From the NCBI RefSeq assembly GCF_030519355.1, contig NZ_JAUMKC010000033.1, forward strand, positions 1-46,903: a DNA stretch of 46,903 nucleotides, in the 5' to 3' direction. This document shows positions 8,676 through 17,501 of this stretch, in pieces. The notes under the pieces were generated by a model. It saw only the letters and a list, made by a program, of their open reading frames with translations, was not told the origin of the DNA and did not search any database. The translations under genes and the position numbers were made by a program. The stretch comes from Mucilaginibacter sp. L3T2-6 (lineage in GTDB: Bacteria > Bacteroidota > Bacteroidia > Sphingobacteriales > Sphingobacteriaceae). How positions within the stretch are numbered: the first letter of the stretch is position 1; every line of letters begins with the position of its first letter.

Positions 8676-8833
8676 ATCGCAAAAGCATTATCCCGTTACC
8701 TTCGCTTGCCAATGCAGCGCATCGCCCTGCGCCATCAGGACAGGTTTTGAATGTAATATTTATCATCAAAACCCCTCTGTAACGGTTTTGCTATCCTTTC
8801 CGCTTTTACCTTTTAGCTTTCGCCTCAAACCCA

Positions 8834-8841
8834 TACCTTTG
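8834..8841 (+). promoter_or_regulatory. Candidate Bacteroidota -7 box for fumC
   Basis: TACCTTTG matches the Bacteroidota -7 consensus TAnnTTTG and lies 22 bases before the fumC start codon. No clear -33 TTTG was found at the expected distance, so this is tentative. The stretch from 8676 to 8833 shows no gene. Confidence 0.35.
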
Positions 8842-8863
8842 CAGCTGCAAAAATACAAATACC

Positions 8864-10261
8864 ATGAGTTTCAGAATTGAACACGATACCATGGGCGAGG
8901 TACAGGTACCTGCCGACAAATACTGGGGCGCGCAAACCGAGCGTTCGCGTAATAACTTTAAAATTGGCCCGGAAGCATCAATGCCGAAGGAAATCATCGC
9001 CGCCTTTGCTTATCTGAAAAAGGCAGCTGCCTATACCAACACCGACTGCGGCGTATTACCAGCGGAAAAACGCGACCTGATTGCACAGGTATGCGACGAG
9101 ATACTGTCAGGTTCGCTGGCCGGAGAATTTCCATTGGTGATCTGGCAAACAGGATCGGGGACACAATCGAATATGAATGTGAACGAAGTTGTAGCCAATC
9201 GGGCGCATGTTTTGGCAGGTAATAAACTGGGTGAAGGAAAAACCTTTATTCATCCGAACGATGATGTGAACAAATCGCAGTCATCAAATGATACTTATCC
9301 AACCGCTATGCACATCGCTGCCTATAAAATGGTAATAGATGTTACCATACCCGGCATCGAAAAGCTGCGCGACACGCTGAAAGCAAAATCTGAGGCATTT
9401 AAAAGCGTGGTGAAAATTGGCCGTACACACCTGATGGACGCCACCCCGCTCACCCTGGGCCAGGAATTTTCGGGCTATGTATCGCAGTTGGAGCATGGTT
9501 TGAAAGCATTGCGCAATACGCTCGACCATCTTTCTGAACTGGCCCTTGGCGGTACTGCCGTAGGTACCGGCATCAATACGCCAAAAGGATATGATGTTAA
9601 GGTTGCTGAATATATCGCCAAGTTTACTGGCTTGCCCTTCCGCACTGCCGAGAATAAATTTGAGGCGCTGGCTGCGCATGACGCTATTGTGGAAAGCCAT
9701 GGCGCATTGAAGCAGATCGCCGTATCTTTAATGAAAATTGCTAACGATATCCGCATGCTGGCTTCGGGCCCGCGCTCGGGTATCGGCGAAATACATATCC
9801 CGGATAACGAACCGGGTTCATCCATTATGCCGGGCAAGGTTAACCCAACCCAAAATGAGGCGGTTACCATGGTGGCTGCCCAGGTTATGGGTAACGACGT
9901 TGCTATATCTGTAGGCGGTGCTAACGGTCACTATGAGCTGAATGTATTCAAGCCGGTAATGGCGGCTAACTTTTTGCAGTCGGCAAGGTTAATTGGCGAT
10001 GCCTGCGTGTCGTTTAACGACCATTGCGCGGTTGGCATAGAACCGAATTACGATGGTATCAAAAAGCATCTGGAAAACTCACTGATGCTGGTTACCGCGC
10101 TTAATCCGCATATCGGCTATGAAAATGCCGCTAAAATCGCCAAAAAAGCATTAAAGGAAAACCTGTCGCTGCGTGAGTCGGCTTTGGCGTTAAACCTGCT
10201 GACCAACGAACAATTTGACCAATGGGTACGCCCTGAAGATATGATTGGCAGCTTGAAATAA
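8864..10261 (+). CDS. fumC: Class II fumarate hydratase
   Basis: A 465-residue cytoplasmic enzyme converting fumarate and malate in the TCA cycle. The family signature GSSIMPGKVN is at 318-327, the substrate-binding SGTQSNMN at 98-105, and the catalytic-base region GRTHLMDATP with H189 is present, as is NKSQSSNDTYPTA (136-148). Length equals that of standard FumC. The start MSFRIEHDTMGEVQVP is typical. It is followed by 330 bp of repeat-rich spacer. Confidence 0.97.
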   Translation: MSFRIEHDTMGEVQVPADKYWGAQTERSRNNFKIGPEASMPKEIIAAFAYLKKAAAYTNTDCGVLPAEKRDLIAQVCDEILSGSLAGEFPLVIWQTGSGTQSNMNVNEVVANRAHVLAGNKLGEGKTFIHPNDDVNKSQSSNDTYPTAMHIAAYKMVIDVTIPGIEKLRDTLKAKSEAFKSVVKIGRTHLMDATPLTLGQEFSGYVSQLEHGLKALRNTLDHLSELALGGTAVGTGINTPKGYDVKVAEYIAKFTGLPFRTAENKFEALAAHDAIVESHGALKQIAVSLMKIANDIRMLASGPRSGIGEIHIPDNEPGSSIMPGKVNPTQNEAVTMVAAQVMGNDVAISVGGANGHYELNVFKPVMAANFLQSARLIGDACVSFNDHCAVGIEPNYDGIKKHLENSLMLVTALNPHIGYENAAKIAKKALKENLSLRESALALNLLTNEQFDQWVRPEDMIGSLK

Positions 10262-10289
10262 TTTAAACGAGAGCCGGGAAATTTCGCAT

Positions 10290-10345
10290 GCCGCAGGTAC
10301 GCCACATAACTGTTATGCATAATTGCGATGTTCCGTACCTGCGGC
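10290..10345. repeat. Inverted repeat after fumC
   Basis: GCCGCAGGTACG (10290-10301) pairs with CGTACCTGCGGC (10334-10345) across a 32-base loop. There is no T-tract. It may act as a weak terminator or be a REP-like repeat. Confidence 0.45.
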
Positions 10346-10369
10346 CAATGTCATCAAGTTTAGGGAAAT

Positions 10370-10433
10370 AATATCGAATAATGAATTTCGAATATCCAAA
10401 CGACGAAGTATTGTTCCTTCATTATTCGATATT
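10370..10433. repeat. Inverted repeat of the AATATCGAATAATGAA type
   Basis: A perfect 16-bp arm, AATATCGAATAATGAA (10370-10385), pairs with 10418-10433; the 32-base loop has further imperfect pairing. It looks like a dispersed AT-rich repeat. The remaining spacer to 10591 shows no gene. Confidence 0.5.
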
Positions 10434-10591
10434 CAAAATTCGATGTCCGATATTTTTATTCCTTAAAAGCCTAACTTAATGACATTGACTATTGCACGGC
10501 AGAGGTTTTGATTCTTTTTTACCAATATTCGACCCTTGCGGGTTCATGATATAGTTAATTATTAGCGCTCTAAAGGAAGTAATTCATACTC

Positions 10592-11119
10592 ATGCAAAGC
10601 ACCTTTCGCCTTTCGGCTTTTACCTTTTGCCTCCTTACGTCAGGCTTGTTGCTTTCTGCTTTCTTTTCCTCCTGCGGCTTTAATCCAGATAAACAAACAA
10701 CCGGACAAAGCTGGCTGCAAGGTGAGTGGCGGCAGGACTCGGTCCCCGCACAAAAGCAGTTGCTTACTTATTCATTGTATGACCTTAAGTTTAGCTGCGA
10801 CTCGTTTTTTGTAAAAATACATACCTATAGCAAGGTAAATACGAGCGGCGACAGCTGCATGGCATCTGGCAAATGGACGGAGTACTGGAAAGGCACCTAC
10901 CAGCAGCGTCATGATACCCTGCGCATGAAAGGCGAATTTTGTAATGCTGATAAGAGCATTAAGGATGAGCACTCCTGTTTGCGCTTCGGTACTTATGAAG
11001 AGTATTTCAAAATCACCCAAAAAAGCGATTCGCTGCTGCAATTAGCAAGTATATCAAACGTAATACCGATTAAAGCGCATTTGATCAAAAGGACATCATG
11101 CGTTCCAAAACCGTTGTAA
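10592..11119 (+). CDS. Probable lipoprotein of unknown function
   Basis: A 175-residue protein with a hydrophobic N-terminus (about 8-26) ending in FFSSC, a plausible lipobox with the lipidated cysteine near residue 28. The rest is soluble, rich in charged and aromatic residues (WLQGEWRQDS, GKWTEYWKGTY, DTLRMKGEF) and contains several cysteines, suggesting a small lipocalin-like or META-like beta fold; this is only an impression. The stop is 1 bp before the start of the S1/P1 nuclease gene, so the two are almost certainly co-translated and may act together at the envelope. The first 30 bases lie in a CTTTTACCTTT-type repeat that also occurs elsewhere in the window. Confidence 0.7.
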   Translation: MQSTFRLSAFTFCLLTSGLLLSAFFSSCGFNPDKQTTGQSWLQGEWRQDSVPAQKQLLTYSLYDLKFSCDSFFVKIHTYSKVNTSGDSCMASGKWTEYWKGTYQQRHDTLRMKGEFCNADKSIKDEHSCLRFGTYEEYFKITQKSDSLLQLASISNVIPIKAHLIKRTSCVPKPL

Positions 11120-11120
11120 T

Positions 11121-11915
11121 ATGAAAGCAAGATTTTTTAAAATTATCGCATTGGGACTAGCCCTTTTTTACGTGCCGCTGCAATCAATGGCATGGGGCAC
11201 ACAAGGCCACCGCATTTGCGGACAAATTGCCAGCAGCTACTTAACCCCGCAGGCCCGAAAAGCTATTAAGGAAATTTTAGGCAATGAGTCTATCGCCATG
11301 GCCAGCAACTGGGCCGATTTCATCAAGTCGGATGATAATTACAGGTATCTGTCGTCATGGCATTATATCGACTTTGATAAGTCTTATTCACTGGCCGAAA
11401 TGCAGGCGTTTCTGGCGCACGACGACAAGGTTGATGCCTATACCAAAATGAATTTCCTGATAAGCGAACTGAAGAAGAAGGATTTAAGCAAGGAAAATAA
11501 ACTGCTTTACCTGCGTATGCTGATCCATATTGTTGAAGACGTGCACCAGCCTATGCATACAGCCCACACTGAAGACAAAGGAGGCAATGATGTTAAGGTA
11601 AAATGGTTTAATAATGATACCAACCTGCATTCCATCTGGGATTCGCAGCTGATAGATTTTCAGCAATTAAGCTATACAGAATACGCAACCGCTATCAATC
11701 ATACTTCTGCCGCTCAGCGCGCCGAATGGCAGAAAGCGCCGGTATCGCAATGGCTGTACGAATCGAACCAGTTAGCCGAAAAAATCTACGCAGATCCGCT
11801 GCTTAAGGCTCCTCTGGGCTATAAATATAATTTTGCTTACCTCGAAACCCTTAACAACCAACTGCTGAAAGGCGGTGTGCGATTGGCCGGCGTTTTGAAT
11901 GATATTTTTCGTTAA
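11121..11915 (+). CDS. S1/P1 family nuclease, secreted
   Basis: A 264-residue zinc-dependent nuclease that cleaves single-stranded nucleic acids and 3'-nucleotides outside the cytoplasm. The signal peptide ends at MA/W, leaving W25 as the mature N-terminus, which in this family ligates zinc through its own amino group. The other ligands are in place: H30 (GTQGHRI), D66 (NWAD), H81 (SSWHYID), H136/D140/H146 (HIVEDVHQPMH) and H170/D174 (NLHSIWD), with the same spacings as nuclease P1. The enzyme looks complete. It is coupled to the lipoprotein gene 1 bp upstream. A likely role is phosphate or nucleoside scavenging. Confidence 0.93.
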   Translation: MKARFFKIIALGLALFYVPLQSMAWGTQGHRICGQIASSYLTPQARKAIKEILGNESIAMASNWADFIKSDDNYRYLSSWHYIDFDKSYSLAEMQAFLAHDDKVDAYTKMNFLISELKKKDLSKENKLLYLRMLIHIVEDVHQPMHTAHTEDKGGNDVKVKWFNNDTNLHSIWDSQLIDFQQLSYTEYATAINHTSAAQRAEWQKAPVSQWLYESNQLAEKIYADPLLKAPLGYKYNFAYLETLNNQLLKGGVRLAGVLNDIFR

Positions 11916-11919
11916 TTTT

Positions 11920-12000
11920 TAAGGCGAAAGGTTAAAGGTAAAAGCCGGAAGGTTATATGTCGTCTTAATTGCCTTTAACCTTTTACCTTTCAGCTTTAAC
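11920..12000. repeat. Imperfect inverted repeat, GGTTAAAGGTAAAAG type
   Basis: GAAAGGTTAAAGGTAAAAGC near 11926-11945 is an imperfect inverted copy of GCCTTTAACCTTTTACCTTT near 11970-11989. Related CTTTTACCTTT strings occur near 8801 and 10605. It may form a hairpin between the nuclease and phosphatase genes. Confidence 0.45.
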
Positions 12001-12011
12001 ATACTTAACAG

Positions 12012-12446
12012 ATGAAAATCCTCATGGTTTGCCTTGGCAATATCTGCCGTTCGCCGCTGGCACATGGCATAATGGAATATATGGCCCGGGAACAGGGCCT
12101 CGACTTGGAAATCGATTCTGCCGGTACCGGTGACTGGCACGTAGGTGAGGGCCCTGACCGGCGGTCGACCCGCACTGCCCGCGAACATGGCATCGACATC
12201 ACTAACCAGGTTTGCCGTTTATTCCGGGTAAGCGACTTTGATTACTATGACCATATCTTCGTAATGGATAACAATAACCTGCGGGATGTATTGTCGCTGG
12301 CCCGTAATGAGGACGACCGCATAAAAGTAAAGTTGCTGCTTCGCGATAAAATTGTGCCCGACCCTTATTTTGACGATGCCCAGTTCGAGCCGGTGTTTCA
12401 TATGATTGAAAAAGGGTGCAGGGAGATAATAGAGGAGCTGGTTTGA
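12012..12446 (+). CDS. Low-molecular-weight protein tyrosine phosphatase
   Basis: A 144-residue cytoplasmic phosphatase. The P-loop CLGNICRS gives the CX5R signature (C7 nucleophile, R13, S14), and the general acid is D117 in VPDPYFD. Length is slightly under the usual 150-160. Homologues remove phosphate from tyrosine (or arginine) on bacterial proteins, often in capsule or exopolysaccharide control, but no polysaccharide locus is nearby. It is convergent with the DUF922-like gene. Confidence 0.95.
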   Translation: MKILMVCLGNICRSPLAHGIMEYMAREQGLDLEIDSAGTGDWHVGEGPDRRSTRTAREHGIDITNQVCRLFRVSDFDYYDHIFVMDNNNLRDVLSLARNEDDRIKVKLLLRDKIVPDPYFDDAQFEPVFHMIEKGCREIIEELV

Positions 12447-12504
12447 TTTGCCAATCACGATATTTGAGATGCCTCACCCAATCCTCTGCAAATCAGCGGG
12501 CTCA

Positions 12505-13068
12505 TTATTCCTGCGGCATATACATCAACCGCTTCTTAAAATAAGCGTCCCAGCTTTGCTGCTGCGTGCGGTTCTGCATGTGCTGTGTGTCGGCGTCGTA
12601 ATCTAAATTAAGCTGCTTGTATTTGGCGTCGATGCGGTCGAAGATAGCCTGTGCCGCCGATTGGTAATTGGCATAGAAAACGGTTTTATGAAATTCCCGC
12701 AGTAGCTCCTGCTGCTCCATATAAGCAATAGTGTAATGCCCCTGTTCATGTTTCAGCACCTCGGCCAATAATGACGGAGATGTTACGCGCGACCTGTCCA
12801 GCCACGACTTATAGTTATTAAGCGTAAGCCCCACATTAAAATCAAGCAGGTAATAATTTCTTTCGCGGCGGGCCTGGTAATTAAAGCTTATCGAACAGTT
12901 GGTATAAGCTACGGTAAACTGGTCGCTGCGCGGCATGCCTTTAAAATCATCAGCTGTTAGCTGGTGAAACTGTTGTGTTTGGGCTGATGCATAGCTAATT
13001 CCAAACAGGCCTAGCAGGGTAAAGTAAATCAATCTCACAAATCTTTCTTTTTTAAAGTCAGCAATCAA
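12505..13068 (-). CDS. Secreted DUF922-like putative zinc protease
   Basis: A 187-residue protein with an N-terminal signal peptide (VRLIYFTLLGLFGISYASAQ, cleavage near 30). The mature part begins with LTADDFKG, typical of DUF922-type proteins. The HExxH-like motif HEQGH lies at 107-111, in the context LAEVLKHEQGHYTIAY, consistent with a gluzincin-type site. The C-terminal helices (QSAAQAIFDRIDAKYKQLNL, then DYDADTQH) are also characteristic. Envelope location is likely and the substrate unknown. The family assignment is by recognition. Confidence 0.72.
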   Translation of the reverse strand: MIADFKKERFVRLIYFTLLGLFGISYASAQTQQFHQLTADDFKGMPRSDQFTVAYTNCSISFNYQARRERNYYLLDFNVGLTLNNYKSWLDRSRVTSPSLLAEVLKHEQGHYTIAYMEQQELLREFHKTVFYANYQSAAQAIFDRIDAKYKQLNLDYDADTQHMQNRTQQQSWDAYFKKRLMYMPQE

Positions 13069-13193
13069 GAGCCGCGAATCAAGAGTTTTAAAAACAAAAA
13101 CTATAAGAAGATGTGGTTAGCTACACCTGCCTAAGCAATAGTGCCATGTTCAATCTTGGTCACTGGTTTTTGTATCCTGGTTCTGCTCTTAAA

Positions 13194-14135
13194 TTATTTA
13201 CCTTTCGACGCAGTAGCGTTCATTTGGTTTAATGCCATCATCTGTTTCATGGTTTGCTGCATGGCATCGGTCGAGCCGTCGAGGAATATAACGTTGCCTT
13301 TTGAGTTTTCGGCGAAGTGTTTGATCGATTCTGTCCACATGGTGAATAGAATAACGGAAGTATCCATGTTTGCTTCCTTCATCTCTTTTGCTGCTACCGA
13401 CATACCCTTGGCCACTTCCTCGCGGAATAAAGCCACGCCTTGTCCGCGCAGCTGCGATGCCTGGCGCTCAGCCTCTGCTGAAATTTTGATAGCGTTACCT
13501 TCTGCTTCAGCAGCTTTGGTTTTGGTGATCAACAGGGCCTGGCCTTCATTCTCGGCGGCGGCCTTCAGGTTGTTAGAAGCCACAACCTGGCTCATGGATT
13601 TCATTACTACATCGTCGAACGTAATATCATTCAGCTGCAGATCCTGCAGGTGATAGCCCCAGCCTTCCAGTATCACATCCAGCTGCTCTTTTACATGCTC
13701 GGTGATCTCGCGTCGCAATATCAATACTTCCGACTGCCGTTTGGTGGCTACAAATGCGCGGATAGAGCCTTCAACGGTACGGATAAGCGCCTGCATCAGG
13801 TTACGCTCGTCCACAAATTTAAAGGCCACATTTTTAATGGTTTCTTCCTGCTGGTCCAGTACCGAATATAACAGCATCGCCTTAAAGTAAACATTGGCCT
13901 GATCGAAGGTTACGGCCTGAAACTCCAGTTCAACAGAGCGGTTCTGGATAGATATTTTTGAATAGATGTTTTCGATGAAGGGGAGCTTAAAGTTAAGGCC
14001 CGGTGTAAGTATGCGGCGGTACTTGCCGAACACAGTAATCACTACGATAGTGCCTTGTTTTACAGACACAAATGAAGAAAATACAATCACCAGTAAAATA
14101 AAAATAACGATCAAAAAAGTGTATTCTGCGGCCAT
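13194..14135 (-). CDS. SPFH/band-7 (stomatin-like) membrane protein
   Basis: A 313-residue protein: one N-terminal membrane segment (about 5-25, YTFLIVIFILLVIVFSSFV), then the SPFH domain (VKQGTIVVITVFGKYRRIL, LTPGLNFKLPFIENIYSKIS), then a coiled-coil helix rich in Ala, Glu and Lys (ALLITKTKAAEAEGNAIKIS, AEAERQASQLRGQG). Such proteins form large rings or cages on membranes and often modulate proteases such as FtsH. No NfeD partner lies beside it; the nearest gene is a divergent 62-residue membrane protein. Confidence 0.92.
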   Translation of the reverse strand: MAAEYTFLIVIFILLVIVFSSFVSVKQGTIVVITVFGKYRRILTPGLNFKLPFIENIYSKISIQNRSVELEFQAVTFDQANVYFKAMLLYSVLDQQEETIKNVAFKFVDERNLMQALIRTVEGSIRAFVATKRQSEVLILRREITEHVKEQLDVILEGWGYHLQDLQLNDITFDDVVMKSMSQVVASNNLKAAAENEGQALLITKTKAAEAEGNAIKISAEAERQASQLRGQGVALFREEVAKGMSVAAKEMKEANMDTSVILFTMWTESIKHFAENSKGNVIFLDGSTDAMQQTMKQMMALNQMNATASKGK

Positions 14136-14227
14136 ATCGGTTAATATTTAGATATTATAAATGTAGAATAAATTATTGGTGTGCTATTTGTTTTTGGAAA
14201 AAAGCTTAATAAAAAAGCACATCAGCT

Positions 14228-14416
14228 ATGAACTTAAAACGAACCTTTGGGGCTATCCTTAGTATACTGGGGATTGCCGGATTGATTTACACCGGGGCGG
14301 AAATTATTAACCGCGGCGCCGGTATTACAACACTTTGTGTGATTGGAGTTATATCCATCCTGTTTTTTTTAACGGGGATTAGTTTGGTAAGGACTACCAA
14401 AGATGAAGCAAACTAA
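14228..14416 (+). CDS. Small two-helix membrane protein, hypothetical
   Basis: A 62-residue protein with two predicted membrane helices (about 8-26, GAILSILGIAGLIYTG, and about 34-54, TLCVIGVISILFFLTGISLV) joined by a short loop with a conserved-looking NRGAG turn. It is divergent from the SPFH gene, 92 bp apart. No function is assigned. It looks genuine because of the composition and the A-rich upstream region, but it is short. Confidence 0.6.
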   Translation: MNLKRTFGAILSILGIAGLIYTGAEIINRGAGITTLCVIGVISILFFLTGISLVRTTKDEAN

Positions 14417-14627
14417 TACCGGAACCGGGACTAAACGGATTTTATTGATTAAAACTGATTTAGATTAACCGGCCATGAAGGTGGGTTCCCCTCCTTTGAG
14501 AGGGGCGGGGGTGTGTTCGTCGCCATGCATTAAAGTCCAACCTTGCGTGCTGTAAAGCATGGGGGCCGGACTGCTCCCGCCACTTCAACTGCATACTTTC
14601 CCCCAGGGGTGAGTTGTTCGCAGCCTT

Positions 14628-15794
14628 TTATTCAGCCTTCGCAATCCTCCCATCATCACTAATAGACAGTCCTGACTGCGGGAAATCGGTTTCCGTAAGG
14701 AATTTGATGCGCCTGGCTGCGGTATTCAGGCTATCGAGCTGCAGGCCGTTATAGTGCGTTTGCTGTGCCGAAATGATCCTGCCGTTTAAAAATTCTCCTT
14801 TTTTATTCACGTTTACTTTTAGTATGGGCGCCAGGCCGCAAATGCCGGCAACGCTTACGTTGGTATAAGTGCAAAAATTCCCCAGGCTATAGGCTATCAG
14901 CCGGCCTTTATACAATTCCATGGCGCGGCATACGTGGGGGCCATTGCCAAAAACCAGGTCGGCGCCGGCATCGATGGCTGCGTGGGCGAAGGCGTGGACG
15001 TCGCCCCGTTTTTCGGTAAAGAAACTCTCCATCCGGAAAGGGACGTGCTCGAAATTTATACCCTCGCCGCCGCCGTGGAAGGATACGATCACCACATCGC
15101 AGTGCTGTTTAAGTTCCTGTATCAGTTCACGGGCGCTGGGCAGGTCGAGAATAGATTCGGTATTGGCATTGGGGGCAAAGGCGCAAAAGCCGTAGGTAAC
15201 ACCGTTTATTTTGAATACCGAGGATGGACGGCTGGCCTGTCCGCCATAGGCAATGCCCATACTATCCAGCACCTTCATGGTATTTACGCGGCCGGTATCG
15301 CCAAAATCGCCGATGTGGTTATTGGCCAAACTAAGCACCTTAAATCCGGCTGCCTTTATAACCGATGCGTATTTCTCCGGGCTGCGGAACAGATAGCCTT
15401 TACTTCGGAAGTGCAACTTATAATTCGCAGGCTCGCCCTTATCAAGCAGGGTGCCTTCCAGGTTGCCAAAAGTTACATCGGCGCTTTGCAGGTGGCCGAG
15501 CACGTTTTTAAAACTGTTGCGTGCGCTGTCGGCGGGGAGGGTGCGGCTGTCCGGGTACGAGGTGCCCAGCATAATATCGCCCACGGCGGCTATGCAAAAC
15601 GAGTCGCGCTGTATGGTATCGTGTTTAACAGGTGGCGGTGCTTTTTTAACGGGAGCAGGTTTGGCCTGGGCCTGGTAATTATCGATGCCGGTGTTTTGCA
15701 ATTGGCTGCAGGAAGAAAATAGGAGTACTGTTGCTGTAACAAACAACAGGCAAGTTTTTATCAAATCCACTTTTCTTTTCTGCGCGGTATTCAA
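14628..15794 (-). CDS. CapA family (PGA_cap) lipoprotein
   Basis: A 388-residue protein related to CapA/PgsA, a metallophosphatase-like fold. The N-terminus is a lipoprotein signal with LLFSSC (lipid cysteine C29), then a Pro/Lys-rich linker (40-60). Family motifs follow in order: GDIMLG (72-77), GNLEG (110-114), SLANNH (155-160), FHGG in the middle, FGNGPH, and YSLGNF. All the presumed metal ligands appear present. In Bacillus, CapA takes part in poly-gamma-glutamate capsule export, but no other cap/pgs genes are here, so the role in this organism is open. The spacer 14417-14627 carries only GC-rich repeat-like sequence. Confidence 0.9.
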   Translation of the reverse strand: MNTAQKRKVDLIKTCLLFVTATVLLFSSCSQLQNTGIDNYQAQAKPAPVKKAPPPVKHDTIQRDSFCIAAVGDIMLGTSYPDSRTLPADSARNSFKNVLGHLQSADVTFGNLEGTLLDKGEPANYKLHFRSKGYLFRSPEKYASVIKAAGFKVLSLANNHIGDFGDTGRVNTMKVLDSMGIAYGGQASRPSSVFKINGVTYGFCAFAPNANTESILDLPSARELIQELKQHCDVVIVSFHGGGEGINFEHVPFRMESFFTEKRGDVHAFAHAAIDAGADLVFGNGPHVCRAMELYKGRLIAYSLGNFCTYTNVSVAGICGLAPILKVNVNKKGEFLNGRIISAQQTHYNGLQLDSLNTAARRIKFLTETDFPQSGLSISDDGRIAKAE

Positions 15795-16078
15795 GCGATG
15801 ATGGGGCCATTACATCGAAGCGAAAATAGGGATTTTTGTTGGGATGAAGAACTGGGTTTTTGCACAGACCGAGGGGGCTCCGGCCTGCGACATGTGCCTG
15901 ACCTTGAACCTCGGGATAACACCACTGCATATCGTGGTTGTCATCCCAAACCTCGCTATATCGTGCCGAAAAAGAGTTAGATTGAATAGTAAGATATTGA
16001 TTTTCAGTGTTGTGTATTATTGGTATTTAAGTTGGATAGGCTGATCAACTTATTTTTTCACCATTAAAACACACCTTT

Positions 16079-16570
16079 ATGCTTCGCAAACTTATTTTCG
16101 TTGTGCCCGTGCTGTTATTCGCAGGCGCGGTCAACGCTCAAATCTCTAACAACGGACAGCTTCGCCTGAGCCCGCAGGAGATCAAAGCCCTTAAAAGCAG
16201 CGGCGGGACTAACGCCCCCGGGTCATCCAATTATTCGGCTGTTAAGGAAATAGTGCTTATGGGTAATCCTGCCAAACGGGGTTTGTACACCATTCTGCTG
16301 GAGGTGGCGCCCAATACCAGGATCGCCGCCCACCTGCACCCGGATCAACGGATGGCTACCGTATTGTCGGGCACCTGGCACTTTGGCTATGGCAATAAAT
16401 TTGACGAAACCAGGCTCAAAACCTTACCCGCGGGCAGCGTTTACTCCGAGGTTGCCGGGCAAAACCATTTCGCCATGACAGGCAATGAACCCGTTATCGT
16501 TCAGGTCACCGGTTATGGCCCGTCGGGAGTGGTTTATGCTGACCCGAAAAATGATCCATCACATAAATAA
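16079..16570 (+). CDS. Secreted cupin-domain protein
   Basis: A 163-residue protein with a signal peptide (LIFVVPVLLFAGAVNA, cleavage near 20). The cupin core has TRIAAHLHPDQRMATVLSGT, where H84 and H86 of HLHP with a later Glu/His in GNKFDE and GQNHF would make the usual metal site. Enzyme or sensor roles are both possible. The next gene, 120 bp on, is an isochorismatase-like hydrolase in the same direction, and many such cupin proteins sit near small redox or hydrolase genes. The preceding 284 bp (15795-16078) shows no gene. Confidence 0.8.
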   Translation: MLRKLIFVVPVLLFAGAVNAQISNNGQLRLSPQEIKALKSSGGTNAPGSSNYSAVKEIVLMGNPAKRGLYTILLEVAPNTRIAAHLHPDQRMATVLSGTWHFGYGNKFDETRLKTLPAGSVYSEVAGQNHFAMTGNEPVIVQVTGYGPSGVVYADPKNDPSHK

Positions 16571-16690
16571 TTTCAGCCCCTTAAATCTCCACCTGTTGGG
16601 GAGACTTTAGCTGCACCGCTTCTAAAGCCCCTTTCAATGCACACTATTACCCATATTGATTTCGTAAACAACTTCTAAAAAATTAAACAC

Positions 16691-17311
16691 ATGAGTAGTT
16701 ACCCGATGCGTGATCCGAAAACGGATCACCTGCTTACCCCGCAAAATGCTGCATTTGTGCTGATTGATTACCAGCCCATACAGGTCAGCTCTATCGAATC
16801 TATGAACAAAACGCGGTTGGTTTCCAATATTACTGTTTTATCAAAGATGGTAAAGGCTTACGGTTTGCCCATTGTCGTCTCAACTGTTAACGTAGAAACC
16901 GGCCTCAACAAGCCCATGCTGCGCCCGTTACGCGAGGTGTTTGGCGGCATAGAACCCCTCGATCGCACCACCATCAATGCCTGGGAAGACAAAGAAGTGC
17001 GCGAGGCCATCGTCGCCACCGGTCGGAAAAAACTGATTATTTGTGCGCTGTGGACAGAAGCATGCCTCACCTATCCCGCCCTTGACGCCATAAAAGAAGG
17101 TTACGAGGTGTACACCATCGTAGATGCCATAGGCGGCACCTCGGTGCTTGCTCACGAAATGGCCCTCAGAAGGATTGAGCAAGCCGGCGCAAAATTGTGC
17201 AGCATCGGCCAGCTGGGCTGCGAACTGCAAAGGGACTGGAACCGGCCCGAGACGGCGCAGATTATGGTTGATGCTTTTTTGGCTACGGGGATTTTTCCGC
17301 AGGGGGAGTAG
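16691..17311 (+). CDS. Isochorismatase-like cysteine hydrolase
   Basis: A 206-residue cytoplasmic protein of the isochorismatase superfamily, closest in feel to the YcaC subgroup. The catalytic triad is visible: D26 (VLIDYQP), a lysine at K113/K114 (GRKKLIICAL) and the nucleophile C125 (WTEACLTYPA). YcaC-like proteins are hydrolases of uncertain substrate. It is followed by a strong terminator, so transcription ends before the Crp/Fnr gene. Confidence 0.9.
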   Translation: MSSYPMRDPKTDHLLTPQNAAFVLIDYQPIQVSSIESMNKTRLVSNITVLSKMVKAYGLPIVVSTVNVETGLNKPMLRPLREVFGGIEPLDRTTINAWEDKEVREAIVATGRKKLIICALWTEACLTYPALDAIKEGYEVYTIVDAIGGTSVLAHEMALRRIEQAGAKLCSIGQLGCELQRDWNRPETAQIMVDAFLATGIFPQGE

Positions 17312-17342
17312 ATTTATTAATGCCGGAATGGTAGTATCGAAA

Positions 17343-17373
17343 GGTTGGAGCAGGGCTGCTCCAACCCTTTTTT
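17343..17373 (+). terminator. Rho-independent terminator
   Basis: The stem GGTTGGAGCA / TGCTCCAACC (17343-17352 and 17357-17366) with a 4-base loop is followed by CTTTTTT. It ends the isochorismatase-like transcript. Confidence 0.88.
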
Positions 17374-17501
17374 GTAACGGCGTCGGTCTGTATCTGCAAG
17401 ATCTTATCCTTCCTTACAATCCGGGCATATTAACTCAACAAGACGGTTCAGGCTATGCTTTCCAACGTTTTTAATTTAAATTCGCACAAAAAGGAATAAT
17501 T

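Noticed and set aside
14934..15722. 262-residue plus-strand ORF
   Set aside because: It is antisense to the CapA gene, which shows all family motifs; the shadow has no recognisable content.
15795..16078. Short ORFs in the spacer before the cupin gene
   Set aside because: They have no domain-like sequence and overlap one another on both strands; the spacer is taken as non-coding.
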